Source: Streptomyces decoyicus
GTDB lineage: Bacteria; Actinomycetota; Actinomycetes; Streptomycetales; Streptomycetaceae
Reading direction: 5' to 3'
DNA: 64,000 nucleotides
Assembly (NCBI RefSeq): GCF_019880305.1
Contig: NZ_CP082301.1
Span: 2,852,001-2,916,000, forward strand
The position numbers were made by a program, and so were the translations under genes. The notes under the pieces are model-generated. The model was not told where the DNA came from and did no database searches. It worked only from the letters and a program-made list of their open reading frames with translations. Positions 1 through 8,748 of this stretch are shown in pieces. Position 1 is the first letter of the stretch, and every line of letters begins with the position of its first letter.

Positions 1-57
1 TCCGAGACGGCCGAGCACGAGGCCAGCGGCGCCTCGGACACCACGGCCGCCGTCTAG
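1..57 (+). CDS. C-terminal end of an unidentified protein (partial, 5' end outside window)
   Basis: The plus strand is open in frame 1 from the window edge to a TAG at 55-57. It gives 18 residues rich in Ala, Ser, Thr and Glu. Every third codon position is G or C, as expected for a real Streptomyces gene. A long hairpin follows the stop, which supports a true gene end. The tail is too short and of too low complexity to identify the protein. It converges on obgE. Confidence 0.55.
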   Translation, partial: SETAEHEASGASDTTAAV

Positions 58-88
58 GCCGCAGCGGGCCGCTCACGGCCTCGGTGCA

Positions 89-143
89 GAAGAACAGGGA
101 AGGCCCCCGGGAGGAGAACTCCCGGGGGCCTTCCCCGTTCTTC
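89..143. terminator. Bidirectional hairpin terminator between convergent genes
   Basis: A perfect 17-bp stem (97-113 with 119-135) has a 5-nt GAGAA loop. It is extended outward by 7 more pairs after a single mismatch (96/136), giving a stem of about 25 bp. It lies between the plus-strand stop at 57 and the obgE stop at 170. There is no long T-run, which is usual for Streptomyces terminators. Confidence 0.85.
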
Positions 144-169
144 GGTGCTGCGGGCCGCCGGGCGGACCG

Positions 170-1606
170 TCAGAAGGGCTTGAAGCCCTCGTACTCCTGG
201 TCGGCCTCGTCCCGCGCCACGTCCCGGTCCTTGCGGCGCTGCGCAGCCGGACGGGGCGCCTCCAGGCGGTGGTCCTCGCCACGCCGGCCCAGCATCTCCG
301 CGCCGGCCGCCATCATCGGCTCCCAGTCGAAGACGACGGCGTTGTCCTCGGGGCCGATGGCGATGCCGTCGCCCGCGTGCGCGCCCGCCTTGCGCAGCGC
401 GTCCTCGACACCGAGGCGGTTGAGGCGGTCGGCGAGGTAGCCGACGGCCTCGTCGTTGTTGAAGTCGGTCTGCCGGACCCAGCGCTCGGGCTTCTCGCCG
501 CGCACGCGGTAGAAGTTCTCGCCCTCCTCCGTGACCGTGAAGCCGGCGTCGTCCACGGCCTGGGGCCGGATGACGATACGGGTGGATTCCTGTACGGGCC
601 TTGCCGCGCGGGCCTTGGAGACGACGTCGGCGAGCGCGAAGGACAGCTCCTTCAGGCCCATATGGGCGACCGCGGAGACCTCGTAGACGTGGTAGCCACG
701 CTCTTCCAGGTCGGGGCGGATGATGTCGGCGAGGTCCTTGCCGTCCGGGACGTCGATCTTGTTGAGGACGACCATCCGGGGCCGGTTCTCCAGGCCGCCG
801 TACTGCTTGAGCTCCTCCTCGATCATGTCGAGGTCGGAGACCGGGTCACGGTCGGCCTCCAGGGTCGCGGTGTCCAGGACGTGGACGAGCACCTCGCAGC
901 GCTCGACATGCCGCAGGAACTCCAGGCCCAGGCCCTTGCCCTGGCTCGCGCCGGGGATCAGACCGGGGACGTCCGCGATCGTGTAGACGGTCGAACCGGC
1001 CGTCACCACACCGAGGTTGGGCACCAGGGTGGTGAAGGGGTAGTCGGCGATCTTGGGCTTGGCGGCGGAGAGCACCGAGATCAGCGAGGACTTGCCCGCG
1101 CTCGGGTAGCCGACCAGCGCGACGTCCGCGACGGTCTTGAGCTCCAGCACGATGTCGCGGGCCTCGCCGGGCTCACCGAGCAGCGCGAAACCGGGGGCCT
1201 TGCGGCGGGCGGAGGCCAGCGCGGCGTTGCCGAGGCCGCCGCGGCCGCCCTGGCCGGCGACGAAGGTGGTGCCCTGGCCGACGAGGTCGGCGAGCACATT
1301 GCCCTCGCGGTCCAGGATGACGGTGCCGTCCGGGACCGGCAGGACCAGGTCCTGGCCGTTCTTGCCGGAGCGGTTGTCGCCCGCGCCCGGCTGGCCGTTG
1401 GTGGCCTTGCGGTGCGGGTGGTGGTGGTATTCGAGAAGGGTGGTGACGTCCTGGTCGACGACCAGGATCACATCGCCGCCGCGGCCGCCGTTGCCGCCGT
1501 CCGGGCCGCCCAGCGGCTTGAACTTCTCCCGCATCACGGAGGCCACGCCGTGGCCTCCGTTACCCGCGGCGACGTGCAGCTCGACGCGGTCCACGAAGGT
1601 GGTCAT
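170..1606 (-). CDS. obgE: GTPase Obg/CgtA
   Basis: Obg is an essential ribosome-associated GTPase involved in 50S assembly and growth control; in Streptomyces it influences aerial development. The 478-residue product has the glycine-rich Obg fold (about 1-158). The G domain follows, with the P-loop GYPSAGKS (166-173), switch threonines TTLVPN, DVPGLI (212-217) and NKID near 282. A C-terminal OCT-type domain and a charged tail ending in GFKPF complete it. Length is normal for actinobacteria. The ATG has GGAGG about 10 nt upstream. It is the last gene of the rplU-rpmA-obgE run, but a strong hairpin at 1678-1722 lies between rpmA and obgE, so read-through may be limited. Confidence 0.97.
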   Translation of the reverse strand: MTTFVDRVELHVAAGNGGHGVASVMREKFKPLGGPDGGNGGRGGDVILVVDQDVTTLLEYHHHPHRKATNGQPGAGDNRSGKNGQDLVLPVPDGTVILDREGNVLADLVGQGTTFVAGQGGRGGLGNAALASARRKAPGFALLGEPGEARDIVLELKTVADVALVGYPSAGKSSLISVLSAAKPKIADYPFTTLVPNLGVVTAGSTVYTIADVPGLIPGASQGKGLGLEFLRHVERCEVLVHVLDTATLEADRDPVSDLDMIEEELKQYGGLENRPRMVVLNKIDVPDGKDLADIIRPDLEERGYHVYEVSAVAHMGLKELSFALADVVSKARAARPVQESTRIVIRPQAVDDAGFTVTEEGENFYRVRGEKPERWVRQTDFNNDEAVGYLADRLNRLGVEDALRKAGAHAGDGIAIGPEDNAVVFDWEPMMAAGAEMLGRRGEDHRLEAPRPAAQRRKDRDVARDEADQEYEGFKPF

Positions 1607-1677
1607 GGTGGGGGTGCCTCCAGATAACTACGGGTATGTCGCTGTACTGCGCGAATGTTCTCTGTACTAACACGCAA

Positions 1678-1722
1678 GGGCGGACCGGCCTTCCCGCTGT
1701 CGCGGGAAAAGGCGGTCCGCCC
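1678..1722 (-). terminator. Hairpin in the rpmA-obgE gap (terminator or attenuator)
   Basis: The arms GGGCGGACCG (1678-1687) and CGGTCCGCCC (1713-1722) pair perfectly. An inner stem CCCGC/GCGGG (1693-1697 with 1702-1706) extends the structure. It begins 44 nt after the rpmA stop and ends about 70 nt before the obgE start. It could end most rplU-rpmA transcripts and set a lower obgE level, which is an inference. No T-run follows. Confidence 0.65.
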
Positions 1723-1765
1723 CTGAGTGATGCTGATGCTGAGCTATCGCTCGGCCGGGCCGAAA

Positions 1766-2023
1766 TTACTCGGCGACCGGAACGATGTTCACGACCTTGC
1801 GGCCACGGTGGGTGCCGAACTGCACCGCACCGGCAGCAAGGGCGAACAGGGTGTCGTCGCCGCCGCGGCCGACGCCCGTGCCCGGGTGGAAGTGGGTGCC
1901 ACGCTGGCGGACCAGGATCTCACCGGCGAGGACGGCCTGACCGCCGAAGCGCTTCACGCCGAGCCGCTGAGCATTGGAATCGCGACCGTTCCGAGTGGAC
2001 GATGCGCCCTTCTTATGTGCCAT
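1766..2023 (-). CDS. rpmA: 50S ribosomal protein L27
   Basis: L27 of the large subunit, whose N-terminus reaches the peptidyl-transferase centre. The 85-residue product starts [16 protein letters not shown], the conserved N-terminus, with no cleavable extension such as Firmicutes carry. The basic FGGQ..LAGEI..RQRGT core is present. The gap to rplU is 14 nt, so the two are cotranscribed and obgE follows. Confidence 0.97.
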   Translation of the reverse strand: MAHKKGASSTRNGRDSNAQRLGVKRFGGQAVLAGEILVRQRGTHFHPGTGVGRGGDDTLFALAAGAVQFGTHRGRKVVNIVPVAE

Positions 2024-2037
2024 GTCTCCTCAGTCCC

Positions 2038-2358
2038 TTACTTCGCCGGAGCGTCGATGCCGGTGATCTTCAGCGCCGTGTGGAGCTGGCGGTGGCCGAT
2101 CCGCTTCTTGTAACCGGTCTTGTTCTTGTACTTCTGGATCCGGATCTTGTCGCCCTTGTGGTGGTCCACGACCTCGCCCTGGACCTTCACGCCGGCCAGG
2201 ACCCACGGGTCGCTGGTGACTGCGTCACCGTCGACCACCAGCAGCGTGGAGAGCTCGACGGTGTCGCCGACCTTGCTGGTGGAAATGCGGTCTACCTCGA
2301 TGACGTCGCCAACAGCAACCTTCTGCTGGCGTCCGCCGGTGCGCACGATCGCGTACAC
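2038..2358 (-). CDS. rplU: 50S ribosomal protein L21
   Basis: L21 of the large subunit, binding 23S rRNA. The 106-residue product starts [14 protein letters not shown], the typical N-terminus, and ends with the basic [10 protein letters not shown] stretch near the C-terminus. The start codon is GTG at 2358. It is first in the rplU-rpmA-obgE run, with a sigma70-type promoter at 2513-2541. That leaves an untranslated leader of roughly 150 nt. Confidence 0.97.
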   Translation of the reverse strand: MYAIVRTGGRQQKVAVGDVIEVDRISTSKVGDTVELSTLLVVDGDAVTSDPWVLAGVKVQGEVVDHHKGDKIRIQKYKNKTGYKKRIGHRQLHTALKITGIDAPAK

Positions 2359-2489
2359 GCGGAACTCTCTTTCGCTAGGAACGGATCCTCTGATGCCAGC
2401 CGCTCACACGGGCTCGGGATGGGGCCCGTGAAATCCGAATGGACGAGCGGCCTCCCTCGGCGGACCGAGAGGTGTTTGCTCAGGGGTTT

Positions 2490-2504
2490 GGTGTCACAGA
2501 CACC
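2490..2504. repeat. 15-nt perfect palindrome near the predicted rplU transcription start
   Basis: GGTGTC-ACA-GACACC is a perfect inverted repeat with a 3-nt centre, just downstream of the predicted -10 box of rplU. It could be an operator or a 5'-end hairpin stabilising the mRNA. No known family site is recognised. Confidence 0.45.
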
Positions 2505-2512
2505 GACGGTCA

Positions 2513-2541
2513 AGGTTACGGGGCCTTGACCAGGGGGTCAA
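2513..2541 (-). promoter_or_regulatory. Predicted principal-sigma promoter of rplU-rpmA(-obgE)
   Basis: Read on the minus strand, a -35 box TTGACC (2541-2536), a 17-nt spacer and a -10 box TAACCT (2518-2513) fit the Streptomyces HrdB consensus TTGACN/TANNNT. The -35 box is also one arm of an inverted repeat, TTGACC-AGGG-GGTCAA, at 2526-2541. Transcription should start near 2506. Confidence 0.65.
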
Positions 2542-2545
2542 ACCG

Positions 2546-2571
2546 GCCCCGGACCGCTGACGGCCCGGGGC
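2546..2571 (-). terminator. Hairpin downstream of rne
   Basis: A GC-rich stem GCCCCGG/CCGGGGC (2546-2552 with 2565-2571) has an inner CCG/CGG pairing. It begins 13 nt past the rne stop codon and lies between rne and the rplU promoter, as expected for the rne terminator. Confidence 0.6.
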
Positions 2572-2583
2572 ACGGCCTGCTGC

Positions 2584-5500
2584 TCAGTCCTCCGTGGAAG
2601 AGGACACCGACGCCACCGAGGGCTGCTCGGCGGCAGCGGTCTTCTTGGCCGCCGCCTTCGTCGTCTTCTTCGGAGCCGCCTTCTTCGCGGTGGTCTTCTT
2701 CGCCGCGGCCTTCTTGGTGGTGGTGGCGGTGGTGGTCTTCTTCGCCGCCGCCTTCTTGGCCGTGGTCTTCTTCGCCGCGGTCTTCTTGGTGGCGGCCTTC
2801 TTCGCCGTCGCCTTCTTCGCAGTCTTCTTGGCCGCGGGCTCCGCCTCCGCCCCGGCGCCCTCGACGGGCTCCGTGACCTCGGCCGGCACGGGCTCGGTGA
2901 CCGGCTCCGCCGCCGGCGCCTCGGCCGGGACGACGATCTCGGCGGCCTCCTCGGCGACCTTGGGGGCGCCCGCCGGAGCGGTCGCCTTACGGGTCGCGCG
3001 GCGGCGCGGACGGGCCGGTGCGTGCTCCGCGACGGGCGCCTCGGCGACCGGCTCCGGGACCGTCTCCGGCTCCGCTGCCGGCGCCGACTCGGCCGGGACG
3101 ACGATCTCGGCGGCTTCCTCCGAGACCTTGGGGGCGCCCGCCGGGGCGGACGCCTTCCGGCTCGCCCGGCGACGGCCACGGCCGCGCCCGGCGGCCGCCT
3201 CGGCCTCGGCAGGGCTGCTGAACCATTCGTCGGTGCCGTCCACCGCGGGCTGGAGCTCGGCCTCCGTCACGGGGGCGGGCTCCAGCTCCGGCGCGCCGCC
3301 GTCCGGGGTCGGCTCGGCCGCCTCGGCCTCGTGGACATGCGGCTCGGCCTGGGCGCCCTTGCCCTTCTTCTTGCGCTTGCCACCGCCGCCGGCCGTCGTC
3401 GGCTGGTCCATGTGGACGAGGACGCCACGGCCGTTGCAGTGCACACAGGACTCGGAGAAGGACTCCAGCAGGCCCTGGCCGACCCGCTTACGGGTCATCT
3501 GGACCAGGCCGAGCGAGGTGACCTCGGCGACCTGGTGCTTGGTCCGGTCCCGGCCCAGGCACTCCAGCATCCGCCGCAGCACCAGATCCCGGTTGGACTC
3601 CAGCACCATGTCGATGAAGTCGATGACGACGATGCCGCCGAGGTCGCGCAGCCGCAGCTGGCGCACGATCTCCTCGGCCGCCTCCAGGTTGTTCCTGGTG
3701 ACCGTCTCCTCGAGATTGCCGCCCTGACCGGTGAACTTCCCGGTGTTGACGTCGATCACGATCATCGCTTCGGTCTTGTCGATCACCAGCGAACCACCGC
3801 TGGGCAGCCAGACCTTGCGGTCCAGCGCCTTCATCAGCTGCTCGTCGATGCGGTACGTCGCGAAGACGTCGACGTCCGAAGTCCACTTCTGGAGCCGGTC
3901 GGTGAGGTCCGGGGCGACGTGCGCGACATAGCCGTGGATGGTCTCCCACGCCTCGTCACCGCTGACGATGACCTTGGAGAAGTCCTCGTTGAAGATGTCG
4001 CGGACGACCCGGACGGTCATGTCCGGCTCGCCGTAGAGCAGGCTCGGCGCGTTGGAACTGCCGCCGCTCTTGGCCTTCTTCTGGATCTCTTCCCACTGCG
4101 CCTGGAGCCGCTGGACGTCGCGCGCCAGCTCGTCCTCGCTCGCGCCCTCCGCGGCGGTGCGGACGATGACGCCCGCGTCCTCGGGGACGATCTTCTTGAG
4201 GATCTGCTTCAGCCGCGCCCGCTCGGTGTCGGGCAGCTTGCGGCTGATACCGGTCATCGAGCCCTCGGGCACGTAGACCAGGTAGCGGCCGGGGAGCGAG
4301 ACCTGGCTGGTGAGCCGGGCGCCCTTGTGGCCGATCGGATCCTTGGTGACCTGCACCAGCACGGACTGGCCGGACTTCAGCGCGGTCTCGATGCGGCGCG
4401 GCCCGTTGGACATGCCGAGCGCCTCGAAGTTGACCTCACCGGCGTACAGCACGGCGTTGCGGCCCTTGCCGATGTCGACGAAGGCGGCCTCCATCGACGG
4501 CAGGACGTTCTGCACCTTGCCGAGGTAGACATTGCCGACGTACGAGGTCGCCTGCTCCTTGTTGACGAAGTGCTCCACGAGCACGTTGTCCTCAAGGACG
4601 CCGATCTGGGTGCGCTCGCCGCTCTGGCGGACGACCATCACGCGCTCGACGGCCTCGCGGCGGGCGAGGAACTCCGCCTCGGTGATGATCGGCACCCGGC
4701 GGCGGCCCTGCTCGCGGCCCTCACGGCGGCGCTGCTTCTTGGCCTCCAGGCGCGTCGACCCCTTGATCGACTGCACCTCGTCGGCGCTGGTGCTCTCGTC
4801 CTTCTTACGGGGCTCGCGGACCTTGACGACCGTGCGCTCCGGGTCGTCGGTGCCGCCGGTCCCGTCCTCGCCGGTGTCACCCGTGCGACGGCGGCGGCGG
4901 CGACGACGGCGGCTGCTGCTGGAGCCGCCGCCCGACTGCTCGTCGGCTTCCTCCTGCGTCTCCGGCTGCTCGTCGGCCTGCTCGTCGCTCTCCTCGGACT
5001 CCGCCTGAGCGCTCTCGCGCTCGTCGTCCGTACGGCCCTCGGCGGGCTGCTCCTCGGCGGACTCCCCGCGGCGGCGGCGACGGCCACCACGGCGGCGGCG
5101 GCGCGAGGGGCGGTCGCCGGACTCGTCCTCGCCGTGACCGCCCTCGGCCGGCTCGGTCTCCGGCTCGGTCTCCGGCTCGGCTGCTGCCTCGGCTTCTTCG
5201 GCCGCCGGCTCCTCGGCCGGGGCGGCGGTGACCTGCTCGGGCTCGGCCGGGGCGCCACGACGGCGACGGCGGCGCGCACCGGCGGCGGGCTGCTCCTCCA
5301 CGGCCGGCTCGGCCGGGGTCTCCTCCTGGCGGGCCGCGGCAGCGGCGGCGGCCGCGGTCTCCGGCGTCTGGAACATCGGCTCGGTGAAGACCGGCGCCTG
5401 GAAGACGGCGGTCGGCGGCCGCTGCGCGCGGCGACGGCCGCGCTGCGGCGCCTCCTTCGCGGGCTCCTCCTCGGCACGGGGCGCCTCGGCGGCCGGCTCC

Positions 5501-6435
5501 GCGGCCCGCTCGCCACGGCGGCGCGCCCGACGGCGGGGGGCCTCGGCGGTCTCTACGGGCTCTGCGGCCTCGTCGGCCGGCGCCTCCTCGGCGTCCGCTG
5601 CCCCGGTCTCCTCGGCTTCCTCGGCGGCCTGCGGCGCACCCGAGGGGGCGGTGACCTTACGGGTGGCACGGCGGCGCGTGCGGGCCGGCTTGGCGTCCTC
5701 GGCGGGGGCCGGCGCCTCCTCCTCGGCGGCGGGGACGGCCGGTGCGGCGCTCTCGTCCGTCGCGGCGGCCTCGTCGGCGTCGCTCCCCTGGGGGGCGCCG
5801 GCCGGAGCGGTGGCCTTACGGGTGGCACGGCGGCGGGAACGGCGCGGAGCGGCGTCCTCGGTCTCCTCGGCGGCGGGGGCAACCTCCGCGGCGGCCTCGA
5901 CGGGCTGGGCCGCGGGCGCGGGCGCCTCGGCGGCGGCAGGCTCCTGGCCGGCCTCGGCCTGCGGGGGGCCGGCGGGGGCGGACACCTTGCGGGTCGCCCG
6001 GCGGCGGCCGCGGCGCGGCGCGGCGTCCTCGGCCTGCGGCGCCTCGGCGGGCGCCTCGGCGGCAGCGGACGTCTCGGCGACGGCCGGTTCGGCGGCTGCC
6101 TCGGGCTGCTCGTCGGCGGCCGGCTGCGGGGCTCCGGACGGGGCGGTGACCTTGCGCGTCGCACGGCGGCGGGTACGGGCCGGCTTGGCCTCGTCCCCGG
6201 TGGTGACCGCGGAGGCGGTGGTCTCCTCGGCGAGGGCCGGATCGGCCACGGACGCGGCGGCGGTCTCGGTGCTCACCACTGCTTCGGCCGCGCCACCGGC
6301 CGACGGCGGGCCGGCCGGCCGGGATGCCGCACGGCGCCTGCGGCGCGGCGGCAGCGTGTCGCTGGGTGAGTGATTGTCGTCGGCACCACGGTCCTCGGAC
6401 GGCGTGGAGCGGGTGGGCTCAATGGGCTCGAGCAT
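2584..6435 (-). CDS. rne: Ribonuclease E/G family endoribonuclease with long repetitive arms
   Basis: RNase E/G cleaves AU-rich single-stranded RNA in rRNA processing and mRNA decay. The product has 1283 residues. Residues 1 to about 590 are low-complexity Ala/Glu/Pro/Arg. The catalytic core, about 595-1005, starts with the S1 domain (VRQSGERTQIGVLEDN). It contains the Mg-binding aspartates in VIDVNTGKFTG (near 892) and IDFIDM (near 939), and the zinc-link cysteines CVHC near 997. The tail (about 1010-1283) ends in an Ala/Lys/Thr region resembling histone H1. A basic motif RRRATRKxTAPxGAPQ/K occurs four times before and twice after the core. As in Streptomyces RNase ES, the catalytic domain is central. 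The ATG has GGGAGA about 10 nt upstream. Confidence 0.95.
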   Translation of the reverse strand: MLEPIEPTRSTPSEDRGADDNHSPSDTLPPRRRRRAASRPAGPPSAGGAAEAVVSTETAAASVADPALAEETTASAVTTGDEAKPARTRRRATRKVTAPSGAPQPAADEQPEAAAEPAVAETSAAAEAPAEAPQAEDAAPRRGRRRATRKVSAPAGPPQAEAGQEPAAAEAPAPAAQPVEAAAEVAPAAEETEDAAPRRSRRRATRKATAPAGAPQGSDADEAAATDESAAPAVPAAEEEAPAPAEDAKPARTRRRATRKVTAPSGAPQAAEEAEETGAADAEEAPADEAAEPVETAEAPRRRARRRGERAAEPAAEAPRAEEEPAKEAPQRGRRRAQRPPTAVFQAPVFTEPMFQTPETAAAAAAAARQEETPAEPAVEEQPAAGARRRRRRGAPAEPEQVTAAPAEEPAAEEAEAAAEPETEPETEPAEGGHGEDESGDRPSRRRRRGGRRRRRGESAEEQPAEGRTDDERESAQAESEESDEQADEQPETQEEADEQSGGGSSSSRRRRRRRRRTGDTGEDGTGGTDDPERTVVKVREPRKKDESTSADEVQSIKGSTRLEAKKQRRREGREQGRRRVPIITEAEFLARREAVERVMVVRQSGERTQIGVLEDNVLVEHFVNKEQATSYVGNVYLGKVQNVLPSMEAAFVDIGKGRNAVLYAGEVNFEALGMSNGPRRIETALKSGQSVLVQVTKDPIGHKGARLTSQVSLPGRYLVYVPEGSMTGISRKLPDTERARLKQILKKIVPEDAGVIVRTAAEGASEDELARDVQRLQAQWEEIQKKAKSGGSSNAPSLLYGEPDMTVRVVRDIFNEDFSKVIVSGDEAWETIHGYVAHVAPDLTDRLQKWTSDVDVFATYRIDEQLMKALDRKVWLPSGGSLVIDKTEAMIVIDVNTGKFTGQGGNLEETVTRNNLEAAEEIVRQLRLRDLGGIVVIDFIDMVLESNRDLVLRRMLECLGRDRTKHQVAEVTSLGLVQMTRKRVGQGLLESFSESCVHCNGRGVLVHMDQPTTAGGGGKRKKKGKGAQAEPHVHEAEAAEPTPDGGAPELEPAPVTEAELQPAVDGTDEWFSSPAEAEAAAGRGRGRRRASRKASAPAGAPKVSEEAAEIVVPAESAPAAEPETVPEPVAEAPVAEHAPARPRRRATRKATAPAGAPKVAEEAAEIVVPAEAPAAEPVTEPVPAEVTEPVEGAGAEAEPAAKKTAKKATAKKAATKKTAAKKTTAKKAAAKKTTTATTTKKAAAKKTTAKKAAPKKTTKAAAKKTAAAEQPSVASVSSSTED

Positions 6436-6555
6436 GCGGGCGGTTCTCCCGTCACGCTCCCGGGCGCCGCGCCTGATTCCGGCCGCGGTCCGCGTGATGA
6501 GCGCGGTCCCGCTGTCCGGGGCGTGGGCGCCGCACGGGAGCTGTCGTCTCGCTCA

Positions 6556-6580
6556 CCGGTCCCCGTAGGGCAGGGACCGG
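6556..6580 (-). terminator. Inverted repeat in the DUF2344 gene-rne gap
   Basis: CCGGTCCC (6556-6563) and GGGACCGG (6573-6580) form a perfect 8-bp stem with a 9-nt loop. It lies between the DUF2344 stop (6656) and the rne start (6435). It may be a weak terminator or part of the rne leader, where RNase E autoregulation acts in other bacteria. The role is an inference. Confidence 0.4.
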
Positions 6581-6655
6581 CGAAAGTCTCCTGGTCAGTG
6601 CGTCTGCCGGACCGGGGTGGCTCCCTGGCTGATCGGCGACGCGACGACGGCAGTC

Positions 6656-7456
6656 CTACGCAGTACCTTCCCCGGCTGCCGGGGAGGCCCCACTCGTCGC
6701 CTTCGCGGCACTCAGCCCGGCGGCCGTGGATGGGGCGGCCGTGGCAGCGTCGCGGTCGGGCGCTAGCGGGTCAGTCACCGCGCCGGTCTCCTCATCGAGC
6801 AGCCCCTGCGCCAGCCTGGTCACCGCTGCGGGGACCGGCGGCGCCAGGTCGGCCGTAGCTCGGAGGCCGGACAGGACGTCGTCGGGTCGAACGGCAGGTG
6901 TCAGATGCCGAACAACCAGCCGCAGTATCGCACAGGCATTGCCGTCGGGCCTATCGGTGTCGCGACCTGCGGCCTCCAGACGCGCCACTGCGGCCCGCGC
7001 GTCAAAGGTCCGGATGCCGTTTTTCGTACGCCGCTCGACCTGCACCTCTTCCGCGGCGAGGAACGCCGCGACGGCGCGCTCGGCGGCCTGTGCCTCGACC
7101 CCGTCGAGCCGGATCTCCCACACCGAGGCCTGGAGCCGGTCGGCCAGACCACTCGTGTGGGCCTCGACGGCGTCGGTCACATCGAGACCGTCCGGCAGCG
7201 ACTCGTCGAGGAGGGCGCGGAGGGTGTCCGGGTCGCGGCGCTCGGCGAGCTGGATCTCCAGATACTCGGCCTCGCTGCCCGTACCGGTCGGGGCAGCGTT
7301 GGCGTACGACACCTTGGGGTGCGGGGTGAAGCCCGCGGAATAGGCCATGGGGACCTCGGCGCGGCGCAGCGCCCGCTCGAAAGCGCGCTGGAAGTCGCGG
7401 TGGCTGGTGAACCGGAGGCGGCCGCGCTTGGTGTAGCGCAGTCGGATGCGCTGCAC
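6656..7456 (-). CDS. DUF2344 / TIGR03936 radical SAM-linked protein
   Basis: Family TIGR03936 (DUF2344) has no established activity. It usually sits beside, or is fused to, the B12-type radical SAM protein TIGR03960, near rne and rplU, as here. The 266-residue form starts at GTG 7456 with MQRIRLRYTKRGRLRF. It has the family signatures TSHRDFQRAFERALRRA, YSAGFTPHPKVSYA and PTGTGSEAEYLEI. The C-terminal 50 residues are low-complexity. No ribosome site precedes GTG 7456. The frame stays open upstream to a CTG at 7498 preceded by GAAGGA with a 10-nt gap. That start would add GKRQPEGPPPAPA, a segment I recall in Streptomyces homologues. The 7505-8689 gene ends just upstream, so the two are probably coupled. 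Confidence 0.85.
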   Translation of the reverse strand: MQRIRLRYTKRGRLRFTSHRDFQRAFERALRRAEVPMAYSAGFTPHPKVSYANAAPTGTGSEAEYLEIQLAERRDPDTLRALLDESLPDGLDVTDAVEAHTSGLADRLQASVWEIRLDGVEAQAAERAVAAFLAAEEVQVERRTKNGIRTFDARAAVARLEAAGRDTDRPDGNACAILRLVVRHLTPAVRPDDVLSGLRATADLAPPVPAAVTRLAQGLLDEETGAVTDPLAPDRDAATAAPSTAAGLSAAKATSGASPAAGEGTA

Positions 7457-7504
7457 CGCCGGTGCGGGCGGCGGGCCTTCGGGCTGTCGCTTGCCCAGTG
7501 TCGT

Positions 7505-8689
7505 TCAGTCCTTCGTGAGTGCGGTCGTACTGCTACCTAGAGTACGTGCCCCGGGAGCTCCCGGTTCCCGGCGGGGCGCGGCAGCCGCGGTCCGCGGCGG
7601 CTCCGCGGGGGCCCCGAACAGCGCCCGCCGGATCTCCCTGCGGGTCTGCCGTACGGTTTCGCGGGCGGTGCGCAGCGCCTGCCGGACGGGCCGCCAGAGG
7701 CCGTCGCGGAGGACGTGCCCGAGCGGGGTGAGCACGCTGCGGTAGACCCACCGCAGCGGTTCGACGAAGACCCACCACAGCAGCGTGCCGAGGAACCGGC
7801 CGAGGGCCCGGGAGACGATACCGGCGGCCCGCCAGCAGAACCCGAACGCCGCCCCGGCCTCGCGGACGACCACCGTCACCACGACGGCCAGCAGCCGCCC
7901 GGCCGGCGCCAGCACATACCGCCACAGGCTGACCACCGGCACGACCACGAGCCACCGCACGAGCGTGGCGAGTACGGCGGCGATGCCGCGGACCAGCCAG
8001 GCGATGCCGTGCCCGGCCGGCATCAGGACGTACGCGTACAGCCACTGGGCGGGGACCACGATCAGATACCGGACCAGCCACGCCACCGCCGCGCCGATCC
8101 CCAGGCCGACGGGTGCCAGCACATACCGCCACAGGGTCACCCACGGCCACACGAACAACGCGCGGCCGAGCCAGGCCAGGGCCACGCCCAGCGCGCACAG
8201 CACCCAGGTGATGCCGTGCCCCACCGGAGTCATCACGTAGGTGTACAGCCACCGCGCCGGGACCACGATCAGATACCGGGCCAGCCACGCCACCGCCCTG
8301 CCGGTCCCCCGGCCGGCCGGCGCGAGGACGGAGCGCCACAGCCACACCAACGGGGCGACGACCAGCATCCGCCAGATCCAGTTCAAAGGGATCACGACAA
8401 GGGTCCGCCAGGCCCACGCCACGGGGACGACCACGAGGGTCCGCCAGGCCCACGCCACGGGGACGACCACGAGGGTGTGCCCCAGCCAGGCGAGACCGCG
8501 GCCGAAGGGGCGCAGCACGCTCCGGTTCACGGCCCGGCCGGCGACGGCCAGTGCATCCCACACCAGGCGCACCGGCACCACGAGCACCAGCACCACGATC
8601 CGCACCGGCAGCCGGACCACGGTCGTCACACAGCCCTCGCCCGGCTCGTAACGGGCGGGCACCTGCCGTTCCCTGTCGTTGGGCTCCAT
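7505..8689 (-). CDS. Highly repetitive hydrophobic membrane protein of unknown function
   Basis: I do not recognise a family. The 394-residue product has a short polar N-terminus (MEPNDRERQVPARYEPGEG), then about 300 residues of hydrophobic segments rich in Val, Leu and Trp with regularly spaced Arg, then a basic tail. Two repeat levels are visible. A 12-residue unit close to VVVPVAWAWRTL occurs three to four times near 70-120. A unit of about 69 residues, starting VLAPxG and containing AVAWL.RYLIVVPA.WLY.YV and HGI.W, occurs twice. The DNA is repeated too: 36 bp in tandem at 8398-8470, and 8041-8100 resembles 8247-8306. The regular Trp/Arg pattern suggests amphipathic or re-entrant helices. 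It lies between two genes that are normally neighbours. Confidence 0.75.
   Translation of the reverse strand: MEPNDRERQVPARYEPGEGCVTTVVRLPVRIVVLVLVVPVRLVWDALAVAGRAVNRSVLRPFGRGLAWLGHTLVVVPVAWAWRTLVVVPVAWAWRTLVVIPLNWIWRMLVVAPLVWLWRSVLAPAGRGTGRAVAWLARYLIVVPARWLYTYVMTPVGHGITWVLCALGVALAWLGRALFVWPWVTLWRYVLAPVGLGIGAAVAWLVRYLIVVPAQWLYAYVLMPAGHGIAWLVRGIAAVLATLVRWLVVVPVVSLWRYVLAPAGRLLAVVVTVVVREAGAAFGFCWRAAGIVSRALGRFLGTLLWWVFVEPLRWVYRSVLTPLGHVLRDGLWRPVRQALRTARETVRQTRREIRRALFGAPAEPPRTAAAAPRREPGAPGARTLGSSTTALTKD
8398..8470. repeat. Tandem 36-bp repeat inside the repetitive membrane-protein gene
   Basis: A unit that begins GGTCCGCCAGGCCCACGCC and runs to CACGAG is present twice head to tail with no visible differences. 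It encodes two identical copies of a WAWRTLVVVPVA-type 12-residue block. Exact DNA identity suggests a recent duplication. Confidence 0.8.
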
Positions 8690-8748
8690 TCGCCCGTCCC
8701 CCTGTACTGCTGTCCTGCTTGTCCTGGCAATGCCCGTCCCCCGGCGCC

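Noticed and set aside
3022..6369. Very long open frame on the plus strand opposite rne
   Set aside because: It is the antisense of a low-complexity Arg/Ala/Glu coding sequence. Its product is a Leu/Gly/Arg run with no domain, and the minus strand carries the clear RNase E core.
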